A DNA stretch of 64,000 nt from Chlorophyllum brunneum (Eukaryota; Basidiomycota; Agaricomycetes; Agaricales; Agaricaceae), in NCBI GenBank assembly GCA_963576785.1, contig OY756141.1:1488001-1552000 (forward strand). The letters are read 5' to 3'. Below are positions 24,601-35,405 of this stretch, piece after piece (within the stretch, counting starts at the first letter, position 1; the number at the start of each line of letters is the position of its first letter). The notes beneath the pieces are model-generated. The model saw nothing but the letters and a program-made list of their open reading frames with translations. It was not told the origin of the DNA and ran no database searches. The position numbers were made by a program, and so were the translations under genes.

Positions 24601-25411
24601 GAACTTCTCAAGAACTTGCAACACGAAAACATTGTGCAATACCTCTGTACGCTCTCTTTAATCCCGCCTAGAGTACTCACACCTGACTTTTGATCACTAG
24701 ATTCATCGGTCGATGACGAATACCTCAATATCTTCCTCGAATATGTCCCAGGTGGCTCCGTTGCAACACTCCTACGTAACTATGGTGCCTTCGAGGAACC
24801 CCTCGTCAAGAACTTTGTCGGGCAGATCTTGTTTGGGCTCAGCTATTTGCACGAACGCGATATCATCCATCGTGACATCAAAGGCGCCAATATCCTTGTG
24901 GATAATAAGGGTGGTGTCAAGATTTCTGATTTTGGAATCTCGAAGAAAGTTAACGATAGTGAGTCCCCTGATTCTCTATATGTATAACCTCAAGACTCAA
25001 TATGCCCTCTACTCTATGTAGATCTACTGGCAAGCAAGATGCATCGGTTCTCGTTACAAGGTTCAGTGTTCTGGATGGCCCCCGAGGTTGTTAAGCAGAG
25101 TGGGCACACTCTCAAAGCTGATATATGGAGTGTGGGATGTCTTGTTGTTGAGATGTTGACAGGCGAACATCCTTGGGCGCAACTCACGCAGATGCAAGCC
25201 ATTTTTAAGGTGAACTTCATTCTTTGTATCGACTTCTTCCTACTCCTACTTAAGTCGCTTGTCGTAGATTGGTTCCTCGGCCAGACCCACTATGCCGTCG
25301 GAAATTTCCTCGGAAGCTGTCAATTTCCTCGAAAAGACCTTCGAGCTGGACCAGAATGCACGTCCGTCAGCATCGGAACTTTCTCACCATCCGTTTGTCC
25401 AGAGGAAGTAA
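21654..25411 (+). CDS. STE11: Ste11/Byr2-type MAPKKK (SAM - RBD - kinase)
   Basis: From the ATG at 21654 ([20 protein letters not shown]) the protein has a SAM domain near residues 70-140 ([20 protein letters not shown] and [15 protein letters not shown]), a long Pro/Ser-rich segment, a Ras-binding-like domain ([20 protein letters not shown]), a second disordered acidic segment, and a C-terminal kinase domain from about 24425. The kinase has [44 protein letters not shown] and [15 protein letters not shown], all catalytically intact, and ends [10 protein letters not shown]. One intron (23212-23259) is 48 nt with no in-frame stop, so it hides inside a continuous frame; removal restores [12 protein letters not shown]. 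The family heads the pheromone, filamentation and osmotic MAPK cascades and works with a Ste50 partner through the SAM domain. An upstream GTG-initiated extension begins in the promoter repeat and is rejected. Confidence 0.94.
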
Positions 25412-25776
25412 ATTTCACAATACACACGACCTGACCCCAACAAGGTTATCGCAGTCTTCTTTTTAACCGCTCTTGCGTTGCTCTTATGCCCTCATTTGTT
25501 TCCCGTCTCTTTTTTTCCTCTTGTGATGTCTAAGTTATGATCAACACCCCATCTTGCCTCGTTATAATGTACGTCACGAAACTTGATATCAGAGATATCA
25601 CGAAGTAATTTGTAGCCCACCCCTCATTGAACTTCTCTGCGATCGCTTTGACCACCGATTGTTGCCATTCACTCGTCCATCGCTTATAGTCGTCATAACA
25701 TCTTGAAATCTTGTTGTCGTAGAATATGATCTGGTTTGCAAATATGCAACAAAATCACAAACTGCCGGATCGGCTG
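25412..25776. other. Intergenic between convergent STE11 and TRM1
   Basis: This 365-bp region separates two stop codons and should hold both 3' untranslated regions and their polyadenylation signals. Pyrimidine-rich stretches near 25500-25530 are visible. I see no gene here. Confidence 0.5.
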
Positions 25777-28136
25777 TCACTGCGCTCCTTCTCCCTCGTC
25801 CCTTTTCCGTTTGTTCCCTGTTCCGGAAACAGCTTTCGTTCCAGGGCCCCAGTGACTAGTCGGATTTTGCTGATACCTCACAAGTTTGACCTCGCTCGAC
25901 GGAGTAACTGAGTCAGGATGGCGCTTAAAGTTGGCTTGTACACTGAGGGACAAGATATCAGCTGTTGGTGTAGCACAATAGTGGCCCGGCCCACCGAGAT
26001 TCTTTAGCTAACAGCTTTCGCGCGGGAGAGCCTTGGCTAATATTCTCCATTTTGACTGGGTTGAGTTTGATCCAGCAACGCATGACGTCGTGAATCTCTT
26101 GATGAGGCGCAGTGGTTTTAAGTGATCCGGGACAAGCATGTGAGCGAGAGATCTTATGTCCTGCATGAAGGAGTGCGGAGCTTCAAGGGGAATCGTTAGC
26201 CCTAGGTGGCACAAAGGAGGCAAAAGTGCAGCGCACGCAAGGTCATTCAAGGAAGGACTACAACAATGGAAAGCGCTGGCGAGTTTGGAAGGGGTAAAAT
26301 AAAAGGGAGCTTCGATTTCCTGTATTCCTGTCAACCAGTAAGAACACGAACTCTAAAACGCGGTATTTACCTCCTTTGCAACGGTAAGCATTCCTTTCAT
26401 CCTCACAGCGGTTCCATACTGGTCTTTATTCTGCTCCAGATGCTCCAGTACCCGACCAAGGAAGGCAGAATCATGCAAAGGGCCAGACCACATCGGCCCC
26501 GCTATCTGCTCAACATATGGTGAAAGGAACCTGCTAGTAAGGGGAAATGACTCACATGCATTGTTGATTCACATTCCGGGCACTTCTCAGAAACAGTAGG
26601 TCCTGCTTGCGTTTTGAACAAGTAGTTTACATGACCGCTCTTTTCATGAACTTTCTCTGCAACCCTTCCAAGAGGCTGTTCGTACCAAGACTGACAGTGT
26701 GAACAGATGTAGTAATTTGCCGTCTTTCTGAATATCATTTAGCTCGTGAAACGGCAAAGGGCAAGCAGAAACGAACGTGAGTGCTTTCTTCGTTTCCAGT
26801 GCACCGGAGCGCACACGAACGAATATCCGAACGTAGAAGTCAATGGATAGAGAAAGTAGTGGTTCAACATAACGGCCATAACGCGCCGCTGCCGTCGATA
26901 AGGAGTGTAGCACGAGTCGAAGAGCCTGAGATACTTAGTGAGAGGTAAGAACGGTGTTGGCGATAGAGCTCACGGCTTCATGACCATATTCAGCTTTCAC
27001 TGATACGCCACCATAATTTGAGAAGCTAGAAAACGATGTTGGACTCAGGTACAATGACGAAAGATTTCTCCTACCATTTCTCGGGATAGTTTGTTGTGGC
27101 AAGGACAGCCAAATCTGTGCAGGTAACACAGAGTAGTCCTCAAGTAGGAGGTCAGACTAGCAGCAGGTAATAAACATTGGAAAACTCACCTCCGTCGTTG
27201 ACGCACTGCACAGCTGCGTCCATAAATTGTGCAGCTGTCCCATATGGGTCGAGATCAACAACATCCACCCTCTTCCTCTCTTCCCGGTGGTTATACATGA
27301 GGGTACTGTTTCACGTTGACTGAGATGGCTGCACTCAATACGGATGATGCGGGAATGAGCTCACCAGGCATCACCCTCGTTCACTCTGACCTTTCCTGAG
27401 CTATTCCCTGGCGGAGCTGAAGGATCAGCGTCAAGTCCATCCACTGGACCTAGCCCATTCAGCTCAACATTTCGCTTCATGATGACAGCGGCAGTTTTAG
27501 ATAGGTCATTCGCTATCACGTATCTGAGCACAGTTAGCTTGGAGGTGGCCAGATGAAAGTGCGAGTAATTGACTTGACGAGAGGAATTTCCTTCGCGTAG
27601 CGGATAGACCGTAAACCAGTAGCTGAGAGCGCTTCCAACAAAACAAATTTATATGGCCGGAAGGGGTGCTTCGAGACCCCGGTTCAGCAAGCTTACTAGG
27701 TGCAACCGGAGCCAGTCCACTCACATCAAGTTTCTGTCGATCTTCCCGACTCTGCCCACTGAATGCATCACCACCTTCCTCTCGCACTCCTTCGTCACTT
27801 GTTTCTGTAGTGACGGGCAGTCCGTTATCACCTAAGTCACAGTCAACAAACCCGCTGAGGAGTGTTCTCGGCTAACATACCCTTTATTTTTTTATTAGGG
27901 TTATTGGAGGCTCTGCGAGCTCTCTTTTCCGATGCAGTCTTCCACTTCGCCTCCTTCACCTTATTCAGATCCTCGCTCCATGTTCTGATGCAAGCAACGC
28001 TCATATCACGGTTGAACTCTTGCACTGGGTTCAAGAACGCGTCATTGGCGGAAAGTAAGATATGTGAGGTATTTTCGGTATGTAGGCGAAAACCATCAGG
28101 AACCTGAATTTTTTCCACAGGTGTCGATGTTGCCAT
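25777..28136 (-). CDS. TRM1: tRNA (guanine26-N2)-dimethyltransferase
   Basis: The ATG at 28134-28136 gives [20 protein letters not shown]. Next comes [20 protein letters not shown], the family N-terminal signature. The methyltransferase core shows [28 protein letters not shown] and [20 protein letters not shown], where DLDPYG and CTDLAVL bind AdoMet and the base, then [15 protein letters not shown]. The C-terminal domain has CSHC and CPEC zinc ligands and [10 protein letters not shown]. It continues after a GTGCGC intron through [20 protein letters not shown], and ends HWGPGTKAV followed by a basic-acidic tail. The enzyme makes m2,2-G26 in cytosolic and mitochondrial tRNAs. The open frame continues upstream of this ATG but has no earlier ATG. 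The last exons lie beyond a frame that ends at 26008; splicing carries the gene to 25777. Confidence 0.9.
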
Positions 28137-29238
28137 TCGAGACTGCACGATGGGAGTAAATGAGAATATTTGGGTGCGGCGCGAAGGCCTTAAGAGCAAA
28201 AAGAATTTGAGAGACGTTTTGGAGTACGGATTTGGGAAATCCTTGTTGGGAAGGAAGATCAGGAGCAGGCTCGGATGTCTCCAGCCTCCGGGAACAATAT
28301 AATTACAACTCAATGCCGGCCCCCCTGTCAATAGTCAAACTCCTCAGAGACAAACGAAACTTGTCCACAGCCATGTTTCCTCCAAATACGTTTCAATGCA
28401 ACAACGCACTGGGTGTGTAAAATGCAGGGCGACTCCCAGGATCAGTTTAAGAACGATGAAAGCAAAGTAAAGTTGTGACATGTACGCCCTTCCGACATCC
28501 ATGATGATTGTGTATAATTCCGCCGGTTGACCGGGATCCGTGGGGGTGGAAGATAGAGAGCGTCAGCACGATGGTGCAGAAGAAGTATACACCCGAAAAC
28601 TGGTCATTGGATGGAAAATAAAGGGACCGGGACCCTCTAGAATATGGATATCTAGTCCTGTAATACATCCAGGGGATGAATCGTGGTGACCCCCTCTTCG
28701 GCAGGGCGAATGTATTCCAACAAGCCCCCAACACCTCGCCTCGAATATGAAGCCAGAGGGCAAGAGTGACGGTTCTAATAATTCCCCAAAGCAGAAACCG
28801 TAACACCATGACTTTGGGCCCATTGACTGTGAAATTAGATATGCTTGAACCCACGCAACATGGTCTACTAAGCAATCGACGATGGCACACCATCAGGGAC
28901 GATCGACGAATCGTGCAGGACATGGTGCAAAGGGTTGACCAATGGAAGAACGGTAGGGGTGTAGCTCCAAGTCCCAAGTCCATGAACGCGACTCGCGCAC
29001 GGCTAGGGCAGGAGATCCGACACAGAGGTGAGGTGGGCATGTAAAGGTTCTGATGTCAGCGCTTGGGTGCTTGAGTGCTGTTTATTGAATCAGAGATATC
29101 CCCTTGCCGTGAAAGACTGTTGTGAATTGGCCCGACAGTCATTCCGACATGGGAACCGCTTTGCTCACGACAAGTACGCAGGCACCTCGCTTAATCTTTG
29201 AATATTAATGAATACTCGATACAACAAGTGTTTCATGA
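28137..29238. other. Long intergenic region between TRM1 start and ATX1 stop, no firm gene
   Basis: This 1.1-kb stretch is unusual in such a gene-dense window. The only sizeable frame is on the minus strand (28447-29040, 197 codons, with hydrophobic stretches) and is listed separately as a weak candidate. No repeat or transposon ends are seen. A multi-exon gene with very short exons, as in neighbouring ATX1, cannot be excluded. Confidence 0.4.
28447..28809 (-). CDS. Weak candidate: small membrane protein of unknown family
   Basis: Part of a longer minus-strand frame (to 29040). Starting from the internal ATG at 28809 it reads VLRFLLWGIIRTVTLALWL, a plausible transmembrane helix. A basic/aromatic loop and a second hydrophobic stretch (GVYFFCTIVLTLSIF) follow. 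No family was recognised, no intron was convincingly placed, and alternative frames over the same DNA also contain hydrophobic text. It could be a chance frame, or one exon of a real gene. Confidence 0.2.
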   Translation of the reverse strand: MVLRFLLWGIIRTVTLALWLHIRGEVLGACWNTFALPKRGSPRFIPWMYYRTRYPYSRGSRSLYFPSNDQFSGVYFFCTIVLTLSIFHPHGSRSTGGIIHNHHGCRKGVHVTTLLCFHRS

Positions 29239-29669
29239 TCATTCAACAGTCACGCCAGAACGAACCTACAAAGGTCGGCCTCAGGAGTAGTTCCTTGACA
29301 CCAGAGTTTAACACACCTCTTTGCCAGTTTTCTTTATTTTCTCCAAGATGGCATCATACTCCAGTTTGGACGTCACAGTGACTTCTTCTTTCTCCAGAGA
29401 AACATTGAAATCGGACACTTCTGATCCGCTCATTAGATTTGGCGAGGGTGTGAGGGGTGACTACACACCACCGCTACCTTTCGCCTTGGTGAGAACGCGC
29501 TGGATGGCCCCGGAGCAACCGCTGCAAGTCATCTGCCCAGACATGTCTTCACATCTCATTGCCTTTCTCTTCCATATAAATGTACCTTGACATCGAATTT
29601 GTATTTATGCTCCTTTCAGCTGGTCAGTCCATCGATCTTTGATCATCTGTGGCGATCACTCACAGACAT
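29239..29669 (-). CDS. ATX1: ATX1-type copper metallochaperone (five short exons)
   Basis: No open frame of ordinary length marks this gene; it was found by reading motifs. Exons (plus coordinates) are 29664-29669, 29586-29609, 29478-29532, 29317-29420 and 29239-29265, with introns of 54, 53, 57 and 51 nt, all GT..AG. The 71-residue product starts MSHKYKFDVK, then carries MTCSGCSGAIQRVLTK, the copper-binding MxCxxC loop, then SDFNVSLEKEEVTVTSK, YDAILEKIKKTGKEV and RSGVTVE. The KKTG lysine patch that docks to the P-type copper ATPase is present. The role is cytosolic Cu(I) delivery to the secretory-pathway ATPase Ccc2. The total length is a multiple of three and every junction restores family residues. 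The first coding exon is only ATGTCT. Confidence 0.93.
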
Positions 29670-30133
29670 CTCGATCTTGACGAAAAGAGTTGAATCTGCA
29701 GCTGCAGGGTCAATTCCCACCCTGCGAGAGTGTGATGAAGAACGCGTACACTAAGTAGTACACAGAAGTGGGAGGGGATGAGGAATGAGATCGAGGTCGA
29801 CGGTCAAGGTTTATATATGTATCCGTGCACTGCCATGGTTTACCAGGAGACTTGATCACGCCATTGCAATCACTTGACAACCTGAACGTTAATATCCCCC
29901 ACCCACATTTTGTCTCTCGAATAGGATCAACGGGATACCAAAAGTAATTCAGGCACTCCCACTGGCAAGGAGGTACAACTGGTTTTGGACACTAGTAACA
30001 TGACTCCAATAAAAATCGGAGCTGTGGCGGATCGTGCCAGAGACGAGATATTACAGTGTATAATGGTGCACCACGTAAGTATATTAGAAAAAGTCGTGTC
30101 ATAACGGGTCGGGCCACCAGTGAATGTCGACAA
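29670..30133. other. Intergenic: ATX1 promoter and 3' flank of the amino acid transporter
   Basis: This 464-bp interval lies upstream of ATX1 on the minus strand. It contains a TATATATG run (plus strand, about 29812-29819) roughly 145 bp upstream of the ATX1 start. No coding region was recognised. Confidence 0.4.
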
Positions 30134-32824
30134 TCATTGTCTACGAGTTCGACCTTCGATCATCTCCATCTCGTCGGCTTCTGTCGACACAGCGACCCAA
30201 CCGTCGTGGATATGTTGGCGTCCAAGTATCCGGGAGATCAAGGCTTTCATCCAGGCTAGTTGATTGGACATGAATGCAGGGTCGGCGATTGGTAACGGGA
30301 AGCTTACAGAAAACTCGGGGCCGGTCTTCATTTCGTTGAGTAATGTAGTATACGGGGACACCAGCCAAGACGAAAGCTGCGGATATGAATATCAAGTCTG
30401 GAAAATTTGTCATCTTAACTCACCACAGACGGCCAACGCTTCTAAGGGAGCCGCAATGACCGGCATGCACAGCAAGAATAGAGCCACCTTTGATTCGATC
30501 AATTAATGCGGGACAGTACAGGTATAAGGTACACTCACTGCGCAGAAAATAAGTGGTGTGGTGATCCACGTCCTATACGGTCTTCAAAAACTTTCAGAAT
30601 GTGCAAGGAACAGCACGGATCCATAGCTACCTCTCCAACAATGGCTCTTTGACACGTAAAATCACGAGGCCCAGCACCTTATACGGAATCAGTGTAAATG
30701 GGCGGAGCAACGATGAGATGACTTCCAATGTACCGTCAAGAAATAGAAAGCCCATGAGGCTACGACAGCAAAGTTGATGAGGGACCGAAAACCACCGCCA
30801 ATGGCGATGAAGATGATGGTGATTATCGCTTGTAAAAGTGCTGCATTCAAGGGTGTCTTCCTTGTACTATGCAATCTCCCAAACACGGCCGGGATAAAGC
30901 GTTCTCGGCCAGCAGCAGAGACAAGATGTGAAGTTGTGAGAAATCCGCCTATAGACAAGGAGGTTGGGTAGAAGGCTCCTATAAGTAGACATGGAAGAAC
31001 ATACCGTTTAAAGCTCCGAAGCACGAGATAGCGACCATAACTGCAAAGATAGTCCCACCAATAGGACCAAAGAGGGTGCGGCCGAAATCCAATGCGACCG
31101 TGTTACTCGAACCGACGAGATCCTTATTAACAAAATAGGTCAATTTAAGGGTTTAGGGTGAGGGAGGGAATCATTTACCCGATCCAGTACAACGAAATAA
31201 GACAAGTTTGCTACCAAAAAAAGAAGCTATGACAGCGTTATCGGTGCATGAACTTGCGGAGCCGATACTGCGCCATGCACTTACCGTAACGATCGCCATA
31301 CTCGAGTGTATGGCTCGTGGAATATTTCGTTCAGGATGGTAGATCTCACCACCAACATAGGTAATCTGATCCCACCCGTCGAATGCCCATAACCCGGAAT
31401 ACAAGGCAAGTGCGTACGCAGAAGGGCTTCTACTAGAGCCATCGAACCAGGGCTGACGGAACGTCACAGTTGCTTTTCCGCGGATTAGTTGTACGATCCC
31501 GAGCGTCATCACGAAGATCTGATATTGTGGTTAGACTCAGCCGGAAAGCCCAGAGTGAGAACATCAGCACCAGAGCTGTAATCTGTCCGTGGGTTTTCAT
31601 GAGAAAAAAGCATCCAGAACAGCATGAAGACACACCCACCTTGGCAAATGTGAAAACGACAGCTACTCTGGTGCCTAGTTTGCGTGTTGCTACACATATA
31701 GTGGTTACCATAAGGACTGCACCAACTGCGGTAAGTTTGATAGCCCACTGAGGGATATCATCCGCTGATACCTCATCGCGGCCATAACTAAGAAATAACC
31801 TATTCATATATTCTGCAAAAATGAGGCTAATTATGGCGTTGCCGCCTATTGGTGCATCAGCTACTGCGAGAACATTAACAGAACGGAGAAAATACCGGGC
31901 TTCAAAGCGATGATCGCGGTCCATGCAAATAAATATGACACTAATGGGCCATACGCATATGAAAGGTATGCTTGTGCTCCTCCGTTCTGGGGTATCGCGG
32001 ACCCAAGTTCGGCGTAACTGCTTGCTCCCGTCCACGCAAGCAGGCCTGACAAGAGCCATACTGTCAAGCTTGCCCCAACACTGTGGGTATTCGCTACCAC
32101 CACTCCTGGTGACGAACTTGGGAAGGGACGTCAGGTAATGCAAGGTGCAATGGGGTAAACCATGACATACAAGATACCGGATCCAATCTAGCTTCCAGTT
32201 CAGGATCAGGGGTTGAAAATCCAGTGCCAAACAATAAATACCTGCAAGCCAACACATAAGGCAATACCTTGGGGCGTATGAGTACAGTACCGGACACCCA
32301 AGGCACTATGCAAGCTACACACCATTCAATAGCCCCATGCTTTTCTCCCCGTCACCATGCACAATAATAGGCTCCGTTACACTTGCAGTTAGCGGAAGCT
32401 GGTAAAATAAATTATGAGAACCGGCTTCATTCAGCAAGTGTTTGGTGTCACCAGGTCCTGCTGAAAGTTGAATCCAGATACAGAATAGGACCGAGCTCTG
32501 GAGTCACAGTATTAGACCCATGCTCTCCGAAACACGTCCACTAGCGACTAACCGACCATATCTCGGCGACGTTGGCGGTGCTGGCCCTTCGTGCGTTTCT
32601 AGTGCTCGCAACGACTCTTCGGAATCATTAGACGAATGACATGATGATTGTCCGTGATTGTTTTTGAGAGGTGAACTCAATGCAACATATTCCCCCCTAG
32701 CGAAGCTTGTCATGGATGCAGGCCGTTGAAAGAGGAATGTGGATCGACCTGTACCAGCAGCCGGAAGCGGAGGAAAGCTAGAAGCTCGCTGTGATTGGTT
32801 GAAGTAGATATTGTTTGGCACCAT
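30134..32824 (-). CDS. L-type amino acid transporter (APC superfamily, LAT/MUP-like)
   Basis: The ATG at 32822-32824 gives MVPNNIYFNQSQRASSFPPL and a roughly 105-residue cytosolic Ser-rich tail. Membrane helix 1 is rebuilt across two introns as GIALCVGLQ-IGSGIF-SSPGVVVANTHSVGASL. It contains the unwound GSG substrate-binding motif of the family. Later segments include SGLLAWTGASSYAELGSAIP, SLIFAEYMNRL, YSGLWAFDGWDQITYVGGEI (helix 6, FDGWD motif), PERNIPRAIHSS, GFLTTSHLVSAAGRERFIP and ALLQAIITIIFIAIGGGF, with the last helix AAFVLAGVPVYYIT. The C-terminus, after a last intron, is SWMKALISRILGRQ to RTRRQ. It imports amino acids at the plasma membrane; methionine and large neutral residues are usual for fungal relatives, but specificity cannot be read here. 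Confidence 0.88.
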
Positions 32825-32925
32825 CGTCCGCTTCAAATACGGAGACCAACAAAGTCAATTGTGTTTCTAATAGGCTATAAACGGGCTAGCCCAGAGGATT
32901 CCTCCACTTCACTTTCGAATTCCTC

Positions 32926-33971
32926 TCATTGTAAGCCTGAGTATTCTCGAAGTGCCTGTGCCACGATGCCGTGTACATCGGTGCAGCGATTTTGGCATAC
33001 CTCCATAGCCTTGCCAAGTATGATCAGAGTGACCAAGTTGCCCACAGAGAGGAGGCTCACGTTAATAGTATCTATAGATGATATTCGTCCATTTTGCCAG
33101 ATGCTTGTCACAGCTCCGAAGGCTGGCATGCAAGACAAGATAATCGTCCCTTGCGAGGAAGCAGCTTCATCTTCGTTTGGGTCTAACCATACCTCCTTGT
33201 CAATTATCGACTGTGGAATTATGAGACGTAATTCTCGTCTGAGAAAGAGAAATCCTTTACTGCAGAGCACGACGCAACCAACCCAAAGATCTCAATTCCT
33301 GCATCCGCTAACGCAGCACTCGCAGCGACTGAGGCTGATGCGACTACACCCTCAATTCCATCGGCTTCGATAACTGTGACGAAGATGTCGATTGTCGCCT
33401 TGGGCAATAACTCGAGTCTCACAGAAGAGACGACGGCCTGATGAACCGCCATAGCAATTGTTCGGTCTTCGGCATCCTGGCAACTGTGAGTTGGTGTTTG
33501 GTCTGGGCGAAAATCGCGCCCAACACTTACTCGTAAGGGTGCCCGGCGACGTCGGCAAGAAAACGGGGTAAACTTGACTTCAACATTGAGACGTCCATTC
33601 TCGCTGTACGCGGTGTTTTTTGACTGCCGAGGCCCATAGCTAGTTTGGAGAGAAATATCAGCCTTTCGGACTAGTGCTACCTCAGGAAGCACGGACACAG
33701 CACAAGCGATCTTCGTTTTCTCGGTTTCAATGTAGGCAGAACCATTGGCTTGACTGATCAGTCCGGGTTGCAGGACTATGAATCAGTGTCTAAATCTATT
33801 CTTGAGATTTCGACAGACCAGGTACGCACAAATGGGCCGGATGTCTAATGGTCCCCTCTTCCTCCTTTGTCCAGGATTCAATTCACCGGAACCTTCACCC
33901 AGTGTAAATACGGGCGAGAAACTTTCTTCTGGTCCATTCACTCTCCGTCGGTCGAAGTTTGAGAGAGCCAT
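32926..33971 (-). CDS. MTR3: Exosome core subunit MTR3 (RNase PH-like)
   Basis: The ATG at 33969-33971 gives MALSNFDRRRVNGPEESFSP. Exon 1 ends RKRGPLDIRPIC and joins [37 protein letters not shown], the RNase PH-domain opening of the exosome ring. The second half has AMAVHQAVVSSVRLELLPKA, IDIFVTVIEADG and AASAALADAGIEIFGLVASC, and ends VHGIVAQALREYSGLQ. Eukaryotic MTR3 is a catalytically inactive member of the six-subunit ring that guides RNA to Dis3 and Rrp6; RRP46 is a weaker alternative. The C-terminal exon contains VWLDPNEDEAASSQGTIILS. The start is only 61 bp from the divergent NSRP1 start. Confidence 0.82.
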
Positions 33972-34032
33972 CGGATGATTGAATTCAGACTCCGGCCACA
34001 CTTGCCATTTTCGGCTTTGCACTTAGTCACCG

Positions 34033-35300
34033 ATGAAGCTCTCCTTCTCCCTCAGCAAACCCAAGGCGTCCACTCCTCCTCCAGTCATTTCTCGGCCTTC
34101 AGCTTTTGGAAGCTGCGATGACGACGATACAGCTGATGCTCCATCTACCCTCCCCTCATCGGATGGCAAGACCTCCGTGAATAAAGTCATCCTTGCGCAG
34201 AATATCCACGCGTCCAAAGCAACGAAGAAGAGGATGGATGCAGAGAGGCAGGTAGACGAGACAGTGTACGAATATGACGAGGTTTATGACAGGATGCAAG
34301 AAGCGAAATCGAAAGCAAAAATGGCCAAGGAACAAGAGTCGAAGCAACGCAAGGTATCTAGCTTGAACTATACCAGGTTGACTGGTTGATGCTGAGCCCG
34401 TCTAGCCAAAATACATCCATGGTTTACTTTCTGCAGCGACAACACGAAAGCTAGATCATCTCCGTGCAGAGGAAAAGATGATGCAGCGTGAGCGTGAACT
34501 AGAAGGTGACCAGTTCATGGACAAGGAAGCCTTCGTTACCCAGGCCTACAAAGACCAGATGGAACAAGTACGCAGGGCTGGGGAGGAGGAAAAAAGAAGA
34601 GAAGGTCCGCACCGCATCAATCCTTTCAAACAGATCGCTGGACCAACTAGTGTTCTCTATTGCAGAGCTTCAGAGGAAACAAGGTGGCCCGTCGTCGGGG
34701 ATGGCACACTTCTACCGAAAGTTGCTGGAAGAATCTGAGCAACAACATGAGGCAACCGTGGCTGCCACCCAAGAAAAGCGTATCATTGGACCGCAAGCGC
34801 CACTCCCTAATCTTACTATCACCAAACCTTCCGAATTTATGCCGATGTCAGATTTGGAGCTTGCGAGGGTCGCGCGAGAGCAAGGGAAAGAAGTCGAAGT
34901 AAATGATGATGGTCAGATTGTAGACAAGCGTGATCTTCTCAGCGCCGGTCTCAACCTTTCTTTACCAAATACGAGGCGGTTGGGAAAGCAGCCCCAGGCC
35001 ACTGCCAAGGCTGAGTCGGACAAGCTGGTGGAAACACATACAGCTGTGGGCGCAGCAGCTAGTCGGCGGGAGATCAATGAAAGAAGAAGACGGGAGGTCG
35101 TACAGCAGATGGAGGCGGAGAAGAGAAGGGCTGAAAGCGAAAAGCAGAAGCAAGAGGATGAGAAACTGCGTCGTACTGTCACAAAGAGGAACAACGAAGC
35201 AGATGTTCAGGGTGCCCGCGAACGATACTTGGCCCGAAAACGACAGAAACTGGAGGCTGCCGTGGCAAATCCCGACGGTGGCACTAATGAGGAGGGGTAG
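34033..35300 (+). CDS. NSRP1: NSRP1-like nuclear speckle splicing regulator (coiled coil)
   Basis: Exon 1 (ATG 34033) encodes MKLSFSLSKPKASTPPPVIS, the usual short basic-Pro opening. An acidic segment and the charged helix YEYDEVYDRMQEAKSKAKMA follow. After introns the conserved block continues PKYIHGLLSAATTRKLDHLR, AEEKMMQRERELEGDQFMDK and EAFVTQAYKDQMEQVRRAGE, the NSRP1 N-terminal domain that carries the coiled coil. The later exon begins GGPSSGMAHFYRKLLEESEQ and ends with a long Lys/Arg/Glu helix, NERRRREVVQQMEAEKRRAE. The human relative sits in nuclear speckles and affects alternative splicing. The fungal function is inferred from family only. Confidence 0.85.
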
Positions 35301-35405
35301 TGGATACTTTCCAGGTACTGCAGGCAAATATATACTGATGTACGGTAGAGCAATATTATAGTTTACACGCCATTAGCAATCAGGTTGGGACTGTCGGAAC
35401 AGGGT

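Noticed and set aside
26008..26334. TRM1 ending at 26008 with a divergent C-terminus
   Set aside because: That frame reads through an intron. Splicing GTGCGC..GAAG restores [20 protein letters not shown] and the gene continues to 25777.
28137..28331. N-terminal extension of TRM1 as a mitochondrial targeting form
   Set aside because: The upstream frame opens with TTG and has no in-frame ATG before MATSTPVEK.
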